Below are positions 1 to 6,961 of a DNA stretch of 35,952 nt, one piece after another. The stretch comes from Chitinispirillales bacterium ANBcel5 (lineage in GTDB: Bacteria; Fibrobacterota; Chitinivibrionia; Chitinivibrionales; Chitinispirillaceae), in NCBI GenBank assembly GCA_029688955.1, contig JARUKZ010000043.1:1-35952 (forward strand). Direction: 5' to 3'. The position numbers and the translations under genes were made by a program. The notes beneath the pieces were generated by a model. It made no database searches, was not told where the DNA came from, and saw only the letters and a program-made list of their open reading frames with translations. Within the stretch, counting starts at the first letter, position 1, and every line of letters starts with the position of its first letter.

Positions 1-64
1 CTCTATAATGCCTGGTCTCTATAATGCCTGGTCTCTATAATGCCTGGTCTCTATAATGCCTGGT
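1..64. repeat. 16-bp tandem repeat, four perfect copies
   Basis: The unit CTCTATAATGCCTGGT occurs four times head to tail with no mismatch and no spacer (1-16, 17-32, 33-48, 49-64). The first copy starts at the first base of the window, so the array may continue upstream. Each unit carries TATAAT, the consensus -10 hexamer, but no matching -35 hexamer is present at the right distance. Function unknown. Confidence 0.95.
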
Positions 65-552
65 TCAAATTCCCCCTTCCTCCCGCGATCATAGCCCAAG
101 GGTCCCCCCAAACGGATCCTTTCACTCTTTCACCATTGATGCCCGGGGGTGACCCAATCCATCGCCTTTAGCCCCATAAAAATCCGTTCTATTCACATCC
201 CCAATTTCTATCTCTGCTTTTTAAATAGCTATGAGGTGTGAGCATTGGCATTGAGCAGGAAAAGAGAAAGATGAATCGCAATTATGTTCTTCATAATATA
301 TTAGAACAGTTACGCCTCTCGGCTACGCCCGGGGAACTGCTTAAGTCATTTCCTAATCTTTTACTCCTGCATTATTCATTAATTAGTAATTGGTCATTAG
401 TAATTAGTAATTATATTACCTCCCTCCACAATATATTTTCCTATATCCATCATTTATATACCAAACCACACACGCTAACCCGATCAAACTACCGAAGTTC
501 TGTTACAGTGTAAAAAAAAAGAGTAAAAAAAGCAAAAAAAAGTACAAAGCTG
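65..552. other. Intergenic stretch without a convincing gene
   Basis: This stretch holds no reading frame I would accept. The longest frame (238-513) begins at a GTG without a clear ribosome binding site. It encodes a low-complexity peptide and runs through simple sequence (direct repeats of TTAGTAATTAGTAATTA near 380-410). The end (about 510-545) is A-rich. The region probably separates the pilin transcription unit from whatever lies upstream. Confidence 0.6.
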
Positions 553-582
553 TTGATTTTACCGTTTAACGGTCTCTATACT
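553..582 (+). promoter_or_regulatory. Predicted sigma70-type promoter of the pilin gene
   Basis: A -35-like TTGATT (553-558) and a -10-like TATACT (577-582) are separated by 18 bases. The -10 matches the consensus at five of six positions and the -35 at four of six. Transcription would start near 589, leaving a 5' untranslated region of about 100 bases before the pilin start at 690. Inferred by eye from hexamers only. Confidence 0.5.
561..573. promoter_or_regulatory. Palindrome in the promoter spacer, possible operator
   Basis: ACCGTTTAACGGT is an inverted repeat with two perfect 6-base arms (561-566 and 568-573) around a single T. It lies wholly between the predicted -35 and -10 hexamers of the pilin promoter, where a bound dimeric regulator would block RNA polymerase. 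No regulator can be named. Confidence 0.4.
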
Positions 583-689
583 TTAATTAGATGGTAGCGT
601 GAGTCTATCATTTGAAATTGAGCGCTCAGAAGAAATTCTGAAAAAATTAACAATAAAAGTCATTTTTCATTTAAAAGAAGGGGTGTCTT

Positions 690-1109
690 ATGTTACGCAA
701 CAAAAAAGGTTTTACACTCATTGAGCTCATGGTCGTTATCGTCATCATCGGTATCCTGGCTTCTCTGGCTATACCACGTTTTACAGAAGCAGCTACAAGG
801 GCAAGAGCTTCCGAAGCTCCATCTGTTCTGGCTTCATATGAGAGTGCTCAGCTGGCACGTGTTGCTGAAACTGGTTTCGTTGGTAGTATTGGTGGTGGGG
901 ATCTTTTATTTGAAGAACCTGAAAGTCAGTGGTTTGGTTATTCGGAATCGATTAATGATGATGATACTGAAGCAACTTATATTGGTGCGCCTGGCGATTG
1001 GGCACCTGCTTCCCTCATAGATTTGGAAACTGTAGTGGCAAATCATGGTGACCCAGCACGCGACGGAGGTTGCGATAGACTTCTACCCAACTGGAGAGAG
1101 TACGAATAA
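690..1109 (+). CDS. Type IV pilin-like protein (major pilin or pseudopilin)
   Basis: A 139-residue prepilin. The N-terminus has the class III signal: a short basic leader ending in Gly7, then FTLIELMVVIVIIGILA, with Glu12 at the conserved position 5 of the mature protein. Prepilin peptidase would cut after Gly7 and methylate Phe8. The hydrophobic stretch (about 8-30) is the transmembrane and assembly helix. The following ALA/SEAPSVLASYESAQ-type helix resembles pilin-like proteins of Fibrobacter as I remember them. The C-terminal part is acidic and has only one cysteine, so the usual pilin disulphide loop is absent. An AGAAGGGG ribosome binding site (676-683) supports the ATG. The gene stands alone, with its own promoter and terminator and no pilus assembly genes nearby. 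This fits an abundant structural pilin, but a type II secretion pseudopilin is possible. Confidence 0.88.
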   Translation: MLRNKKGFTLIELMVVIVIIGILASLAIPRFTEAATRARASEAPSVLASYESAQLARVAETGFVGSIGGGDLLFEEPESQWFGYSESINDDDTEATYIGAPGDWAPASLIDLETVVANHGDPARDGGCDRLLPNWREYE

Positions 1110-1135
1110 CCAAAACCCTCCAACCTAAAATTCCC

Positions 1136-1170
1136 GACTGGCCTCCTCACGGAAGCCAGTCTTTTTTTTT
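1136..1170 (+). terminator. Rho-independent terminator of the pilin gene
   Basis: GACTGGC (1136-1142) pairs with GCCAGTC (1155-1161). The stem extends inward by three further pairs after one C-A mismatch. It is followed by nine T residues (1162-1170). It lies 27 bases after the pilin stop codon. Confidence 0.9.
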
Positions 1171-1189
1171 ACCCTCCCGCAAAAAAAAC

Positions 1190-1217
1190 TTGCCCCTCTA
1201 CCCCCGCTCAATGTAAA
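1190..1217 (+). promoter_or_regulatory. Possible promoter of the ilv leader and ilvBN
   Basis: TTGCCC (1190-1195) and TGTAAA (1212-1217) are 16 bases apart. Each matches its sigma70 hexamer at only four of six positions. If used, transcription would start near 1224, almost at the leader peptide ATG (1227). The leader would then be translated from a nearly leaderless mRNA, which would fit the absence of a visible ribosome binding site. The evidence is weak. Confidence 0.3.
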
Positions 1218-1226
1218 TTCTTCTCT

Positions 1227-1328
1227 ATGCGTACTAAAAATGTGACATACAATCTGATTCTAAAAGCCATTGTCGTGGTCAGTGGTGTGGTGATTATTAT
1301 ACCCAAAGGCAGGGGAACGGGCGCTTAG
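1227..1328 (+). CDS. ilv operon leader peptide (33 aa)
   Basis: A short frame from ATG 1227 to TAG 1326-1328. It encodes 33 residues of which 13 are Val, Ile or Leu, concentrated in two runs: Ile15-Val18 (IVVV) and Val21-Ile25 (VVIII), followed by PKGRGTGA. The order of a Val/Ile run, then proline, then a Gly/Arg-rich end is strikingly like the E. coli ilv leader peptide as I remember it (VVISVVVIIIPP...GRGKA). Its role would be to sense charged branched-chain tRNAs by ribosome stalling, not to act as a protein. It lies 182 bases upstream of ilvB and overlaps the attenuator's antiterminator strand. No Shine-Dalgarno sequence is obvious upstream, so initiation may be leaderless or weak. No symbol is assigned because orthology is not proven. 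Confidence 0.8.
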   Translation: MRTKNVTYNLILKAIVVVSGVVIIIPKGRGTGA

Positions 1329-1385
1329 ATTCAGATCATAAATTTAGATCAGGCCCGTTTCCCCAAGAGGGAGACGGGCTTTTTT
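1312..1385 (+). promoter_or_regulatory. Transcription attenuator (antiterminator/terminator switch) of ilvBN
   Basis: Three strands can be seen. Strand 1 (1312-1322, GGGGAACGGGC) lies inside the last codons of the leader peptide. Strand 2 (1353-1364) is complementary to strand 1 over 11 pairs with one bulged T. Strand 2 is also the 5' arm of the terminator stem with strand 3 (1369-1379). Pairing 1:2 therefore excludes the terminator. A ribosome stalled at the Val/Ile codons 15-25 would leave strand 1 free and allow read-through. A ribosome that reaches the stop codon covers strand 1, so the terminator forms. The logic is that of classical amino acid attenuators, with three strands instead of four. 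The strands are seen in the sequence; the mechanism is inferred. Confidence 0.8.
1353..1385 (+). terminator. Attenuator terminator upstream of ilvB
   Basis: GCCCGTTTCCC (1353-1363) pairs with GGGAGACGGGC (1369-1379) over 11 positions including one G-U pair, with a five-base loop. Six T residues follow (1380-1385). It lies 125 bases before the ilvB start and after the leader peptide stop, which is the expected place for an attenuator. Confidence 0.88.
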
Positions 1386-1510
1386 GCGTTTATATACACT
1401 GAAATCTTGATTCAAAACAGTGCGGGAGCTATTTTTATCAGCTATTTTCTATATTCCGGATTCTGTAGTGTAAGGCTTGTAAAGGGATTCGGATCACGTG
1501 GAGGTGAACA

Positions 1511-3235
1511 TTGAACAAAACAGGCGCACAGATCGTTATCGACGCGATGCTTAAAGAGGATGTTGAAGTTGTTTTCGGGTATCCCGGTGGTGTGGTTATC
1601 CCGATCTTCGACGTGCTCTACGATACTAAAGAGATTAACTTCATTCTGACCCGTCACGAACAGGCCGCGGCCCACGCTGCCGATGGCTTTGCCAGAGCTA
1701 CCGGAAAAACCGGTGTCTGTATCGCGACTTCCGGACCAGGTGCCACCAACATTATGACCGGACTGGCTACCGCGTATCTGGATTCGATCCCTATGGTTGC
1801 GATCACCGGCCAGGTCGCGTCACCGCTGCTTGGCACCGACGCGTTTCAGGAGGCGGATATCGTCGGAATAAGCCGTCCTATCACCAAACATAACTTTTTG
1901 GTAAAATCGGTGGATGAGCTTCCAAAGGTATTAAAGCAGGCATTTCATATCGCGAATACCGGCAGACCGGGTCCTGTACTGGTTGATATACCGCTGGATG
2001 TTTCCCGCGGGGTGATGGAAAACTACAGCTACCCTGAAGAAGTATCGCTGCGCTCATACAAGCCAAACCTTAACGGGCACGCAAAACAGATAGAGAAAGC
2101 AGCTGAGATGATCTCCCAGTCCAAAAAGCCGGTGATCTTTGCCGGGGGCGGAATAATTCACTCAGGTGCCGATAAAGAGCTTAAGGAGCTTGCGGAGAAG
2201 ACCAATATTCCGGTTACCACCACATTTATGGGGCTGGGCGGGTTTCCCGGTGATCATCCGCTCTTTATCGGGATGCCGGGGATGCATGGAGCTAAGTGTG
2301 CCAATTTCACGCTTCAGGAGTGTGACCTTATTATAAGTGTTGGTGCCCGCTTTGATGACCGTGTGACCGGGTATGTGCAAAGTTTCGCTCCCAATGCTTC
2401 TATTATACATATGGATATAGACCCCGCGGCCATATCAAAGATCATTAAGGTCGATGTTCCGGTGGTGGGTGACGCGAAGAATATCCTTACCGCGCTCAAT
2501 AAGATCATTAAGAAGCGTAAGGCTGATTCCTGGAACGATCAGGTCAATGAGTGGAAGGGTGAGAAGCTTTTTAGCTACACAGATTCCGACTCGGAGATTA
2601 AGCCTCAGGCGGTTATCGAGAAGCTTTATGATATCACCAAAGGAGAGGCACTGGTTGCCACCGAAGTGGGGCAGCATCAGATGTGGGCGGCTCAGTACTT
2701 CAGGTACTTAAAGCCCAGAACGCTTATCTCTTCGGGCGGACTTGGAACGATGGGATTTGGAATGCCGGCCGCGATGGGTGCCGCGTTCGGGAACCGTTCG
2801 CTTCCGGTTGTGGATATAGCCGGTGATGGATCTATACAGATGAATATCCAGGAACTTGCAACACTTGCCATAAACAATATACCGGTGAAGGTTATAATAC
2901 TTAATAATTCATATCTGGGTATGGTTCGTCAGTGGCAGCAGCTCTTTTTTAACAGACGTTACAGCTCGACCTGTTTACGGGGCGGATCATTGTGTCCTGT
3001 ATGTAATGGGCCGGAGAATTGTACAAAAAAATATATACCCGATTTTGTGAAGCTTGCGGAGAGCTATAATGTCGCGGCGTTTCGCTGTGATGAACCGGCT
3101 GAGGTGGAAAATGTACTGCGCAAGGGCCTTGAGGTTGATGGTCCTGCGGTGATGGAGTTTATTGTTAGCCAGGAGGAGAATGTGTACCCCATGGTTCCTG
3201 CCGGCAAACCACTTGATGATATACTGGAGGGATAA
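1511..3235 (+). CDS. ilvB: Acetolactate synthase, large (catalytic) subunit
   Basis: Thiamine diphosphate enzyme of 574 residues. It condenses two pyruvates to acetolactate for Val/Leu, or pyruvate with 2-oxobutyrate for Ile. The N-terminal domain has GYPGG (23-27) and the catalytic Glu50 in TRHEQAAAH, then TSGPGATN. The C-terminal cofactor motif runs from GDGS (438-441) to NN (465-466). The size is usual for the family apart from a cysteine-bearing insertion at about 487-506 (Cys488, 495, 498, 504) between RRYSS and the conserved PDFVKLAE. Translation starts at TTG 1511, placed five bases after a strong GGAGGTG site; no in-frame ATG lies nearby. The gene is controlled by the leader/attenuator just upstream. 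Its stop codon shares one base with the ilvN start (TAATG), so the two subunits are translationally coupled. Confidence 0.96.
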   Translation: MNKTGAQIVIDAMLKEDVEVVFGYPGGVVIPIFDVLYDTKEINFILTRHEQAAAHAADGFARATGKTGVCIATSGPGATNIMTGLATAYLDSIPMVAITGQVASPLLGTDAFQEADIVGISRPITKHNFLVKSVDELPKVLKQAFHIANTGRPGPVLVDIPLDVSRGVMENYSYPEEVSLRSYKPNLNGHAKQIEKAAEMISQSKKPVIFAGGGIIHSGADKELKELAEKTNIPVTTTFMGLGGFPGDHPLFIGMPGMHGAKCANFTLQECDLIISVGARFDDRVTGYVQSFAPNASIIHMDIDPAAISKIIKVDVPVVGDAKNILTALNKIIKKRKADSWNDQVNEWKGEKLFSYTDSDSEIKPQAVIEKLYDITKGEALVATEVGQHQMWAAQYFRYLKPRTLISSGGLGTMGFGMPAAMGAAFGNRSLPVVDIAGDGSIQMNIQELATLAINNIPVKVIILNNSYLGMVRQWQQLFFNRRYSSTCLRGGSLCPVCNGPENCTKKYIPDFVKLAESYNVAAFRCDEPAEVENVLRKGLEVDGPAVMEFIVSQEENVYPMVPAGKPLDDILEG

Positions 3236-3702
3236 TGAGCACGCATACCATATCTATTTTAACAGAAAACCATAGTGGTTCACTTTCCCGGATTGCGGGG
3301 CTCTTCTCAAGCAGAGGGTATAATATCTCCACTCTTACCGTGGCAGAGACCGACGATCCAACCATGTCGAGAATGACCATTGTAGTTAGTGGTGATGAAG
3401 AGATACTGGAGCAGATTGTAAAACAGCTCAATAAGCTTATAGACGTAGTGAAAGTTATCGATTTTAACGATATGCCTAAAATCGAACGGGAACTTCTTTT
3501 GGTGACCGTTGATCTTAACCGCGCGTCACGTCATGAAGTGGTTGAGACCGCCAATCTGTTTAACGCTACGGTAGCCGGAGTGACACCTTCATCGGTGACC
3601 TTTGAGTTCTCGGGTGAAAGAGAGCGTGTCGATGACTTTATGACCATGTTAAAACCCTACGGAATTCGCGATGTCGTGCGTTCCGGTGCTGTTGCCATAT
3701 AG
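3235..3702 (+). CDS. ilvN: Acetolactate synthase, small regulatory subunit
   Basis: A 155-residue protein that binds the IlvB catalytic subunit, raises its activity and usually gives valine feedback inhibition. The N-terminal ACT domain (about 3-75) starts with the family pattern HTISILTENHSGSLSRIAGLFSSRGYNI. The C-terminal half (about 80-155) has the usual ERELLLVTV start and ends with GIRDVVRSGAVAI-like sequence. The length is normal for bacterial small subunits of the ilvN/ilvH type. Its ATG overlaps the ilvB stop codon by one base, so it is made in fixed ratio to IlvB. No terminator was found directly after it. Confidence 0.95.
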   Translation: MSTHTISILTENHSGSLSRIAGLFSSRGYNISTLTVAETDDPTMSRMTIVVSGDEEILEQIVKQLNKLIDVVKVIDFNDMPKIERELLLVTVDLNRASRHEVVETANLFNATVAGVTPSSVTFEFSGERERVDDFMTMLKPYGIRDVVRSGAVAI

Positions 3703-4006
3703 GGTTTGGGAATAAGAGGGTGCGGGAAACAGTGAAACATTCTCCTGCCACTCTGCTCTGAAACCCGGATTGGGCAATGGTGTAACGGGGAGAGAATTTA
3801 ACAATAGTGTTATTGTAAGTTTGGTGATATATTTAGACAAAGTAAGGAAATAGTTTTGTAACAGAGTGCGGCAGTATTTTCGGCAGGATTTCGATCGGGT
3901 GTATAACCCCAAAGCTTCTTTTAATCTTCCGATGATCTGCGACCATAGATGATAATAAAACAATCTACATTTTTCATTTTTTCACATTTCAGAAGGAGCC
4001 CTTTTT
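3703..4006. other. Intergenic region between ilvN and ilvC
   Basis: About 300 bases with no acceptable reading frame on either strand and no run of Val/Ile/Leu codons that would suggest a second leader peptide. I found no strong hairpin followed by T residues and no promoter with two good hexamers. The end holds the AGAAGGAG ribosome binding site of ilvC (3991-3998). ilvC could be read through from ilvBN or have its own promoter; the sequence does not decide. Confidence 0.5.
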
Positions 4007-5107
4007 ATGGCAGTGATCGATTTTGGCGGTGTAAAAGAAGAGGTAATCACCCGCAAAGAGTATACCCTGGCCAAAGCACGTAAAACTCTAAAAAAAGAGA
4101 CTATAGCGGTAATTGGATATGGGGTACAGGGGCCTGCCCAGGCGCTCAATTTAAAGGATAACGGTTTTAACGTTATCATTGGTCAGTCAAAGAAGTTTAA
4201 GGCCGACTGGGAGAGAGCCAAAAAGGATGGTTGGGTTCCTGGCGAAACACTCTTTGAAGTTGAAGAGGCGGCAGAGAGAGGTACAATCATAAAGATGCTT
4301 GTTTCTGATGCCGCTCAGATGTCAGTATGGAAGAGCATAAAGAAGTATCTCAATGAGGGTGACGCGCTTTATTTCTCTCATGGATTCTCTATTGTGTACA
4401 AAGATCAGACAAAAGTTGTTCCACCGGAAGATGTTGATGTGATTTTGGTTGCTCCAAAGGGAAGTGGTACATCGGTACGACGTAATTTCCTTTCGGGTGC
4501 TGGTATCAACTCAAGTTACGCGGTGTATCAGGATTACACAGGCAAAGCAGAAGAGCGTTGTATCGCTCTTGGTATTGGAATTGGCTCAGGGTACCTTTTC
4601 CCAACTACTTTCGAAAAAGAGGTTCACAGTGACCTTACCGGTGAGCGTGGTGTGCTTATGGGTGCATTGGCCGGTCTTATGGAAGCGCAGTACCAGGTTC
4701 TTCGCAGAAACGGTCACAGCCCAAGTGAAGCTTTTAACGAAACCGTTGAGGAACTTACACAGAGTCTTATCCGTTTGGTTGACGAAAACGGTATGGACTG
4801 GATGTACTCAAACTGTTCTGCTACCGCGCAGCGTGGTGCTCTGGACTGGAAGCCTAAGTTTAAGAAAGCTACACAGCCAATCTTTACCGAACTTTACAAG
4901 GCTGTAGCAAGTGGTAAGGAAACCAGACGTGTGCTTAATGTTTGCGGAAGAGCAAACTACAAAGACAAACTGGAAAGAGAGCTCGCGGCCATAAGAGAAA
5001 GCGAAATGTGGAAGGCTGGTAAAGCGGTACGTGACCTCAGACCTAAAACAAAAGCCCGTGATATCGATAAATCCACAAAGGGTATATCAGGAAGAGGCGA
5101 AAACTAA
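4007..5107 (+). CDS. ilvC: Ketol-acid reductoisomerase
   Basis: A 366-residue NAD(P)H- and Mg-dependent enzyme that isomerises and reduces acetolactate or acetohydroxybutyrate to the dihydroxy acid, the second common step of Val/Leu/Ile synthesis. The Rossmann motif IAVIGYGVQGPAQALN lies at about 33-48. The substrate- and metal-binding part includes SDLTGERGVLMGALAGLMEAQ and the SEAFNETVEELTQ helix. The sequence reads like the form found in Bacteroidota (FGGVKEEV start, WVPGETLFEVEEAAERG, MDWMYSNCSATAQRGALDW). This is neither the short class I form of about 330 residues nor the duplicated E. coli form of about 490. A strong ribosome binding site (3991-3998) supports the ATG. The family recall is from memory. 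Confidence 0.95.
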   Translation: MAVIDFGGVKEEVITRKEYTLAKARKTLKKETIAVIGYGVQGPAQALNLKDNGFNVIIGQSKKFKADWERAKKDGWVPGETLFEVEEAAERGTIIKMLVSDAAQMSVWKSIKKYLNEGDALYFSHGFSIVYKDQTKVVPPEDVDVILVAPKGSGTSVRRNFLSGAGINSSYAVYQDYTGKAEERCIALGIGIGSGYLFPTTFEKEVHSDLTGERGVLMGALAGLMEAQYQVLRRNGHSPSEAFNETVEELTQSLIRLVDENGMDWMYSNCSATAQRGALDWKPKFKKATQPIFTELYKAVASGKETRRVLNVCGRANYKDKLERELAAIRESEMWKAGKAVRDLRPKTKARDIDKSTKGISGRGEN

Positions 5108-5167
5108 TTAGCCTTATCGATCGGTTCAGATAGTTTGCGCTGGTTGATACTGCTCAGTAATTACTCT

Positions 5168-5189
5168 GGCCCGGAAACTGTTCCGGGCC
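5168..5189 (+). terminator. Strong hairpin after ilvC, terminator-like without a T tract
   Basis: GGCCCGGAA (5168-5176) and TTCCGGGCC (5181-5189) form a perfect 9-base stem with a four-base loop. It is 60 bases after the ilvC stop and 37 bases before leuA. No T run follows, so it may protect the ilvC mRNA end or attenuate rather than terminate fully. Confidence 0.5.
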
Positions 5190-5226
5190 GGATGTATTAT
5201 GCGGCAAAGAGGAATTATAAATTTAT

Positions 5227-6783
5227 ATGAATGAAAACAAGATCATAATATTTGACACCACGCTTCGCGATGGGGAGCAGGCGCTTGCTTCAAGCCTCTC
5301 TATGGAGCAGAAGTTAAGGATCGCCAAACAACTGGCCCGTCTTAATGTGGATGTCATAGAGGCTGGTTTTCCTGTCTCTTCACCCGGGGATTTTGAATCG
5401 GTTTCCACTATCTCTAAAGAGGTGCGGGGGCCTGCGGTGTGCGGGTTGGCACGCGCGGTGGAAAAAGATATTACGGCATGCGGCGAAGCCCTGAAGGGTG
5501 CTAAGAGACCACGGATCCATACCTTTATCGGAACATCACAAATTCACACCGAGAAGAAGCTGAGAAAATCCGAAGACGATATTTTACAGCTGGTAAAAAA
5601 GAGTGTGGAATTTGCCAGAAACTATACCGATGATGTGGAGTTTTCCGCTGAAGACGCCGGAAGAACCGGTAAAGATTTTTTATGCAGGGTTGTGGAAACT
5701 GCCATTAAAGCAGGGGCAGGCACCATTAACATTCCTGACACTGTGGGATACACCGTTCCGGAACACTTCGCGTCTATAATGGATCTGATTTTTGAGCGTG
5801 TTCCCAATGTGGGTGACGCGGTGATATCGGTTCACTGTCACGATGATTTGGGTATGTCTACCGCTAATTCCCTTACTGCCATCGCGCACGGAGCACGGCA
5901 GGTCGAGTGTACGATAAACGGAATAGGGGAGAGAGCCGGTAATGCCGCACTGGAAGAGATCGTGATGGCTTTAAAGGTACGAAAAGATCTTTTCAATGTT
6001 TATACCGACATCGAAACTTCGGAGCTGATGCGCACAAGTAAGCTTATCCGTGATATCTGTAACATGCCGGTACAGCCAAATAAGGCTATTGTGGGGAGTA
6101 ATGCCTTTGCTCATTCATCGGGGATTCATCAGGATGGGGTACTAAAGGCAAAAACCACCTATGAGATTATGACACCTCAGTCGGTCGGCCTTAAGGATAA
6201 CAAAATGAACCTTACCAGCCGTTCGGGTAGTCATATGGTTAAATCCAGGCTTGCGAGTCTGGGCTATGAGGAAGCTGATTACACGCTCAGTGATTTTTAT
6301 ACAAAGTTTAAAAACCTTGCCGACAAAAAAGGCACGGTTTACGATGATGATCTTATTACGCTGATGGAGTCAAAGAGCAGCGAGGATCTGGAAGACAGGT
6401 ATGTGCTTGACTATTTAAATGTTTCCAGTGGTAAAAAGACCGTTCCTACTGCAACGGCCAGAATCGTTATTGATGGAGAGGTTAAGCAGGAAGCAGCTTG
6501 TGGCGATGGCGCGGTTGATGCTGCCACCAAGGCGATCGACAGAATCGTTGGGTTTGATATAGAGATTGAAGGGTATCATCTGGATTCTGTAACGCAGGGC
6601 AGAGAGGCTCTGGGAAGGGTTGCTATCACTGCAAGTGCACCTGAAGGGCACTTTGTGGGAAATGGAACCAGCACCGATATTGTTGAAGCATCAGCGTTTG
6701 CTTATATGGATATTATCAACAAAATCGCGCGGATGAAAATGTTTAATAAAAAGATTCCGCCCAAAATTGATATCAGCCTGTAG
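5227..6783 (+). CDS. leuA: 2-isopropylmalate synthase
   Basis: A 518-residue enzyme that condenses acetyl-CoA with 2-oxoisovalerate, the first committed step of leucine synthesis. The catalytic TIM barrel begins with FDTTLRDGEQA (9-19, Arg14 and metal ligand Asp15). It carries the metal-binding HCHDD (His203, His205) and GIGERAGNAALEE. The C-terminal part (about 380-518) is the LeuA allosteric dimer domain that normally binds leucine, with a GNGTSTDIVEASA-like signature near its end. The length matches the E. coli-type LeuA. It is distinguished from the neighbouring CimA by the IEAGFPVSSPGDFE segment, where CimA has IEGGWPNPT. The ribosome binding site (AGAGGA, 5208-5213) is somewhat far from the ATG. 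It sits between ilvC and leuB. Confidence 0.93.
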   Translation: MNENKIIIFDTTLRDGEQALASSLSMEQKLRIAKQLARLNVDVIEAGFPVSSPGDFESVSTISKEVRGPAVCGLARAVEKDITACGEALKGAKRPRIHTFIGTSQIHTEKKLRKSEDDILQLVKKSVEFARNYTDDVEFSAEDAGRTGKDFLCRVVETAIKAGAGTINIPDTVGYTVPEHFASIMDLIFERVPNVGDAVISVHCHDDLGMSTANSLTAIAHGARQVECTINGIGERAGNAALEEIVMALKVRKDLFNVYTDIETSELMRTSKLIRDICNMPVQPNKAIVGSNAFAHSSGIHQDGVLKAKTTYEIMTPQSVGLKDNKMNLTSRSGSHMVKSRLASLGYEEADYTLSDFYTKFKNLADKKGTVYDDDLITLMESKSSEDLEDRYVLDYLNVSSGKKTVPTATARIVIDGEVKQEAACGDGAVDAATKAIDRIVGFDIEIEGYHLDSVTQGREALGRVAITASAPEGHFVGNGTSTDIVEASAFAYMDIINKIARMKMFNKKIPPKIDISL

Positions 6784-6840
6784 TACAACAGCGTACTCGG
6801 AAATCTGCACCGGAGCAGTAAAAAGAACAAGGGGAAAAGC

Positions 6841-6899
6841 GGATACAGTTTGCATTGTTACAACTGTGTTTATAAGTGAATAAATAAATAACTGTATCC
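6841..6899. repeat. Inverted repeat between leuA and leuB
   Basis: GGATACAGTT (6841-6850) and AACTGTATCC (6890-6899) are perfect inverted arms of 10 bases separated by 39 bases. A third partial copy, GGATACAG (6951-6958), directly precedes the leuB start and contributes its ribosome binding region. The arms could form an RNA stem or be two protein binding sites. Weak promoter-like hexamers (TTGCAT at 6850, TATAAG at 6871) lie between the arms. Confidence 0.55.
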
Positions 6900-6961
6900 T
6901 GAAATTTCAGACTGCATAAACTTATACTGTTTTACTAACCTTATACAAAAGGATACAGAGG

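Noticed and set aside
1..64. CRISPR array
   Set aside because: The units are 16 bases, contiguous and without spacers, and no cas genes are present.
238..513. Open frame of 91 codons
   Set aside because: GTG start without a clear ribosome binding site, low-complexity repeats at the DNA level, no recognisable protein pattern.
721..1020. Second frame of 99 codons inside the pilin gene
   Set aside because: It overlaps the clear prepilin in another frame, has no signal and no separate ribosome binding site.
3703..4006. Second leader peptide or attenuator before ilvC
   Set aside because: No short frame rich in Val/Ile/Leu codons and no terminator-like stem with a T run was found.
4449..4907. 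Frame of 152 codons inside ilvC
   Set aside because: A shadow of ilvC in the +1 frame; the ilvC frame carries all family motifs.
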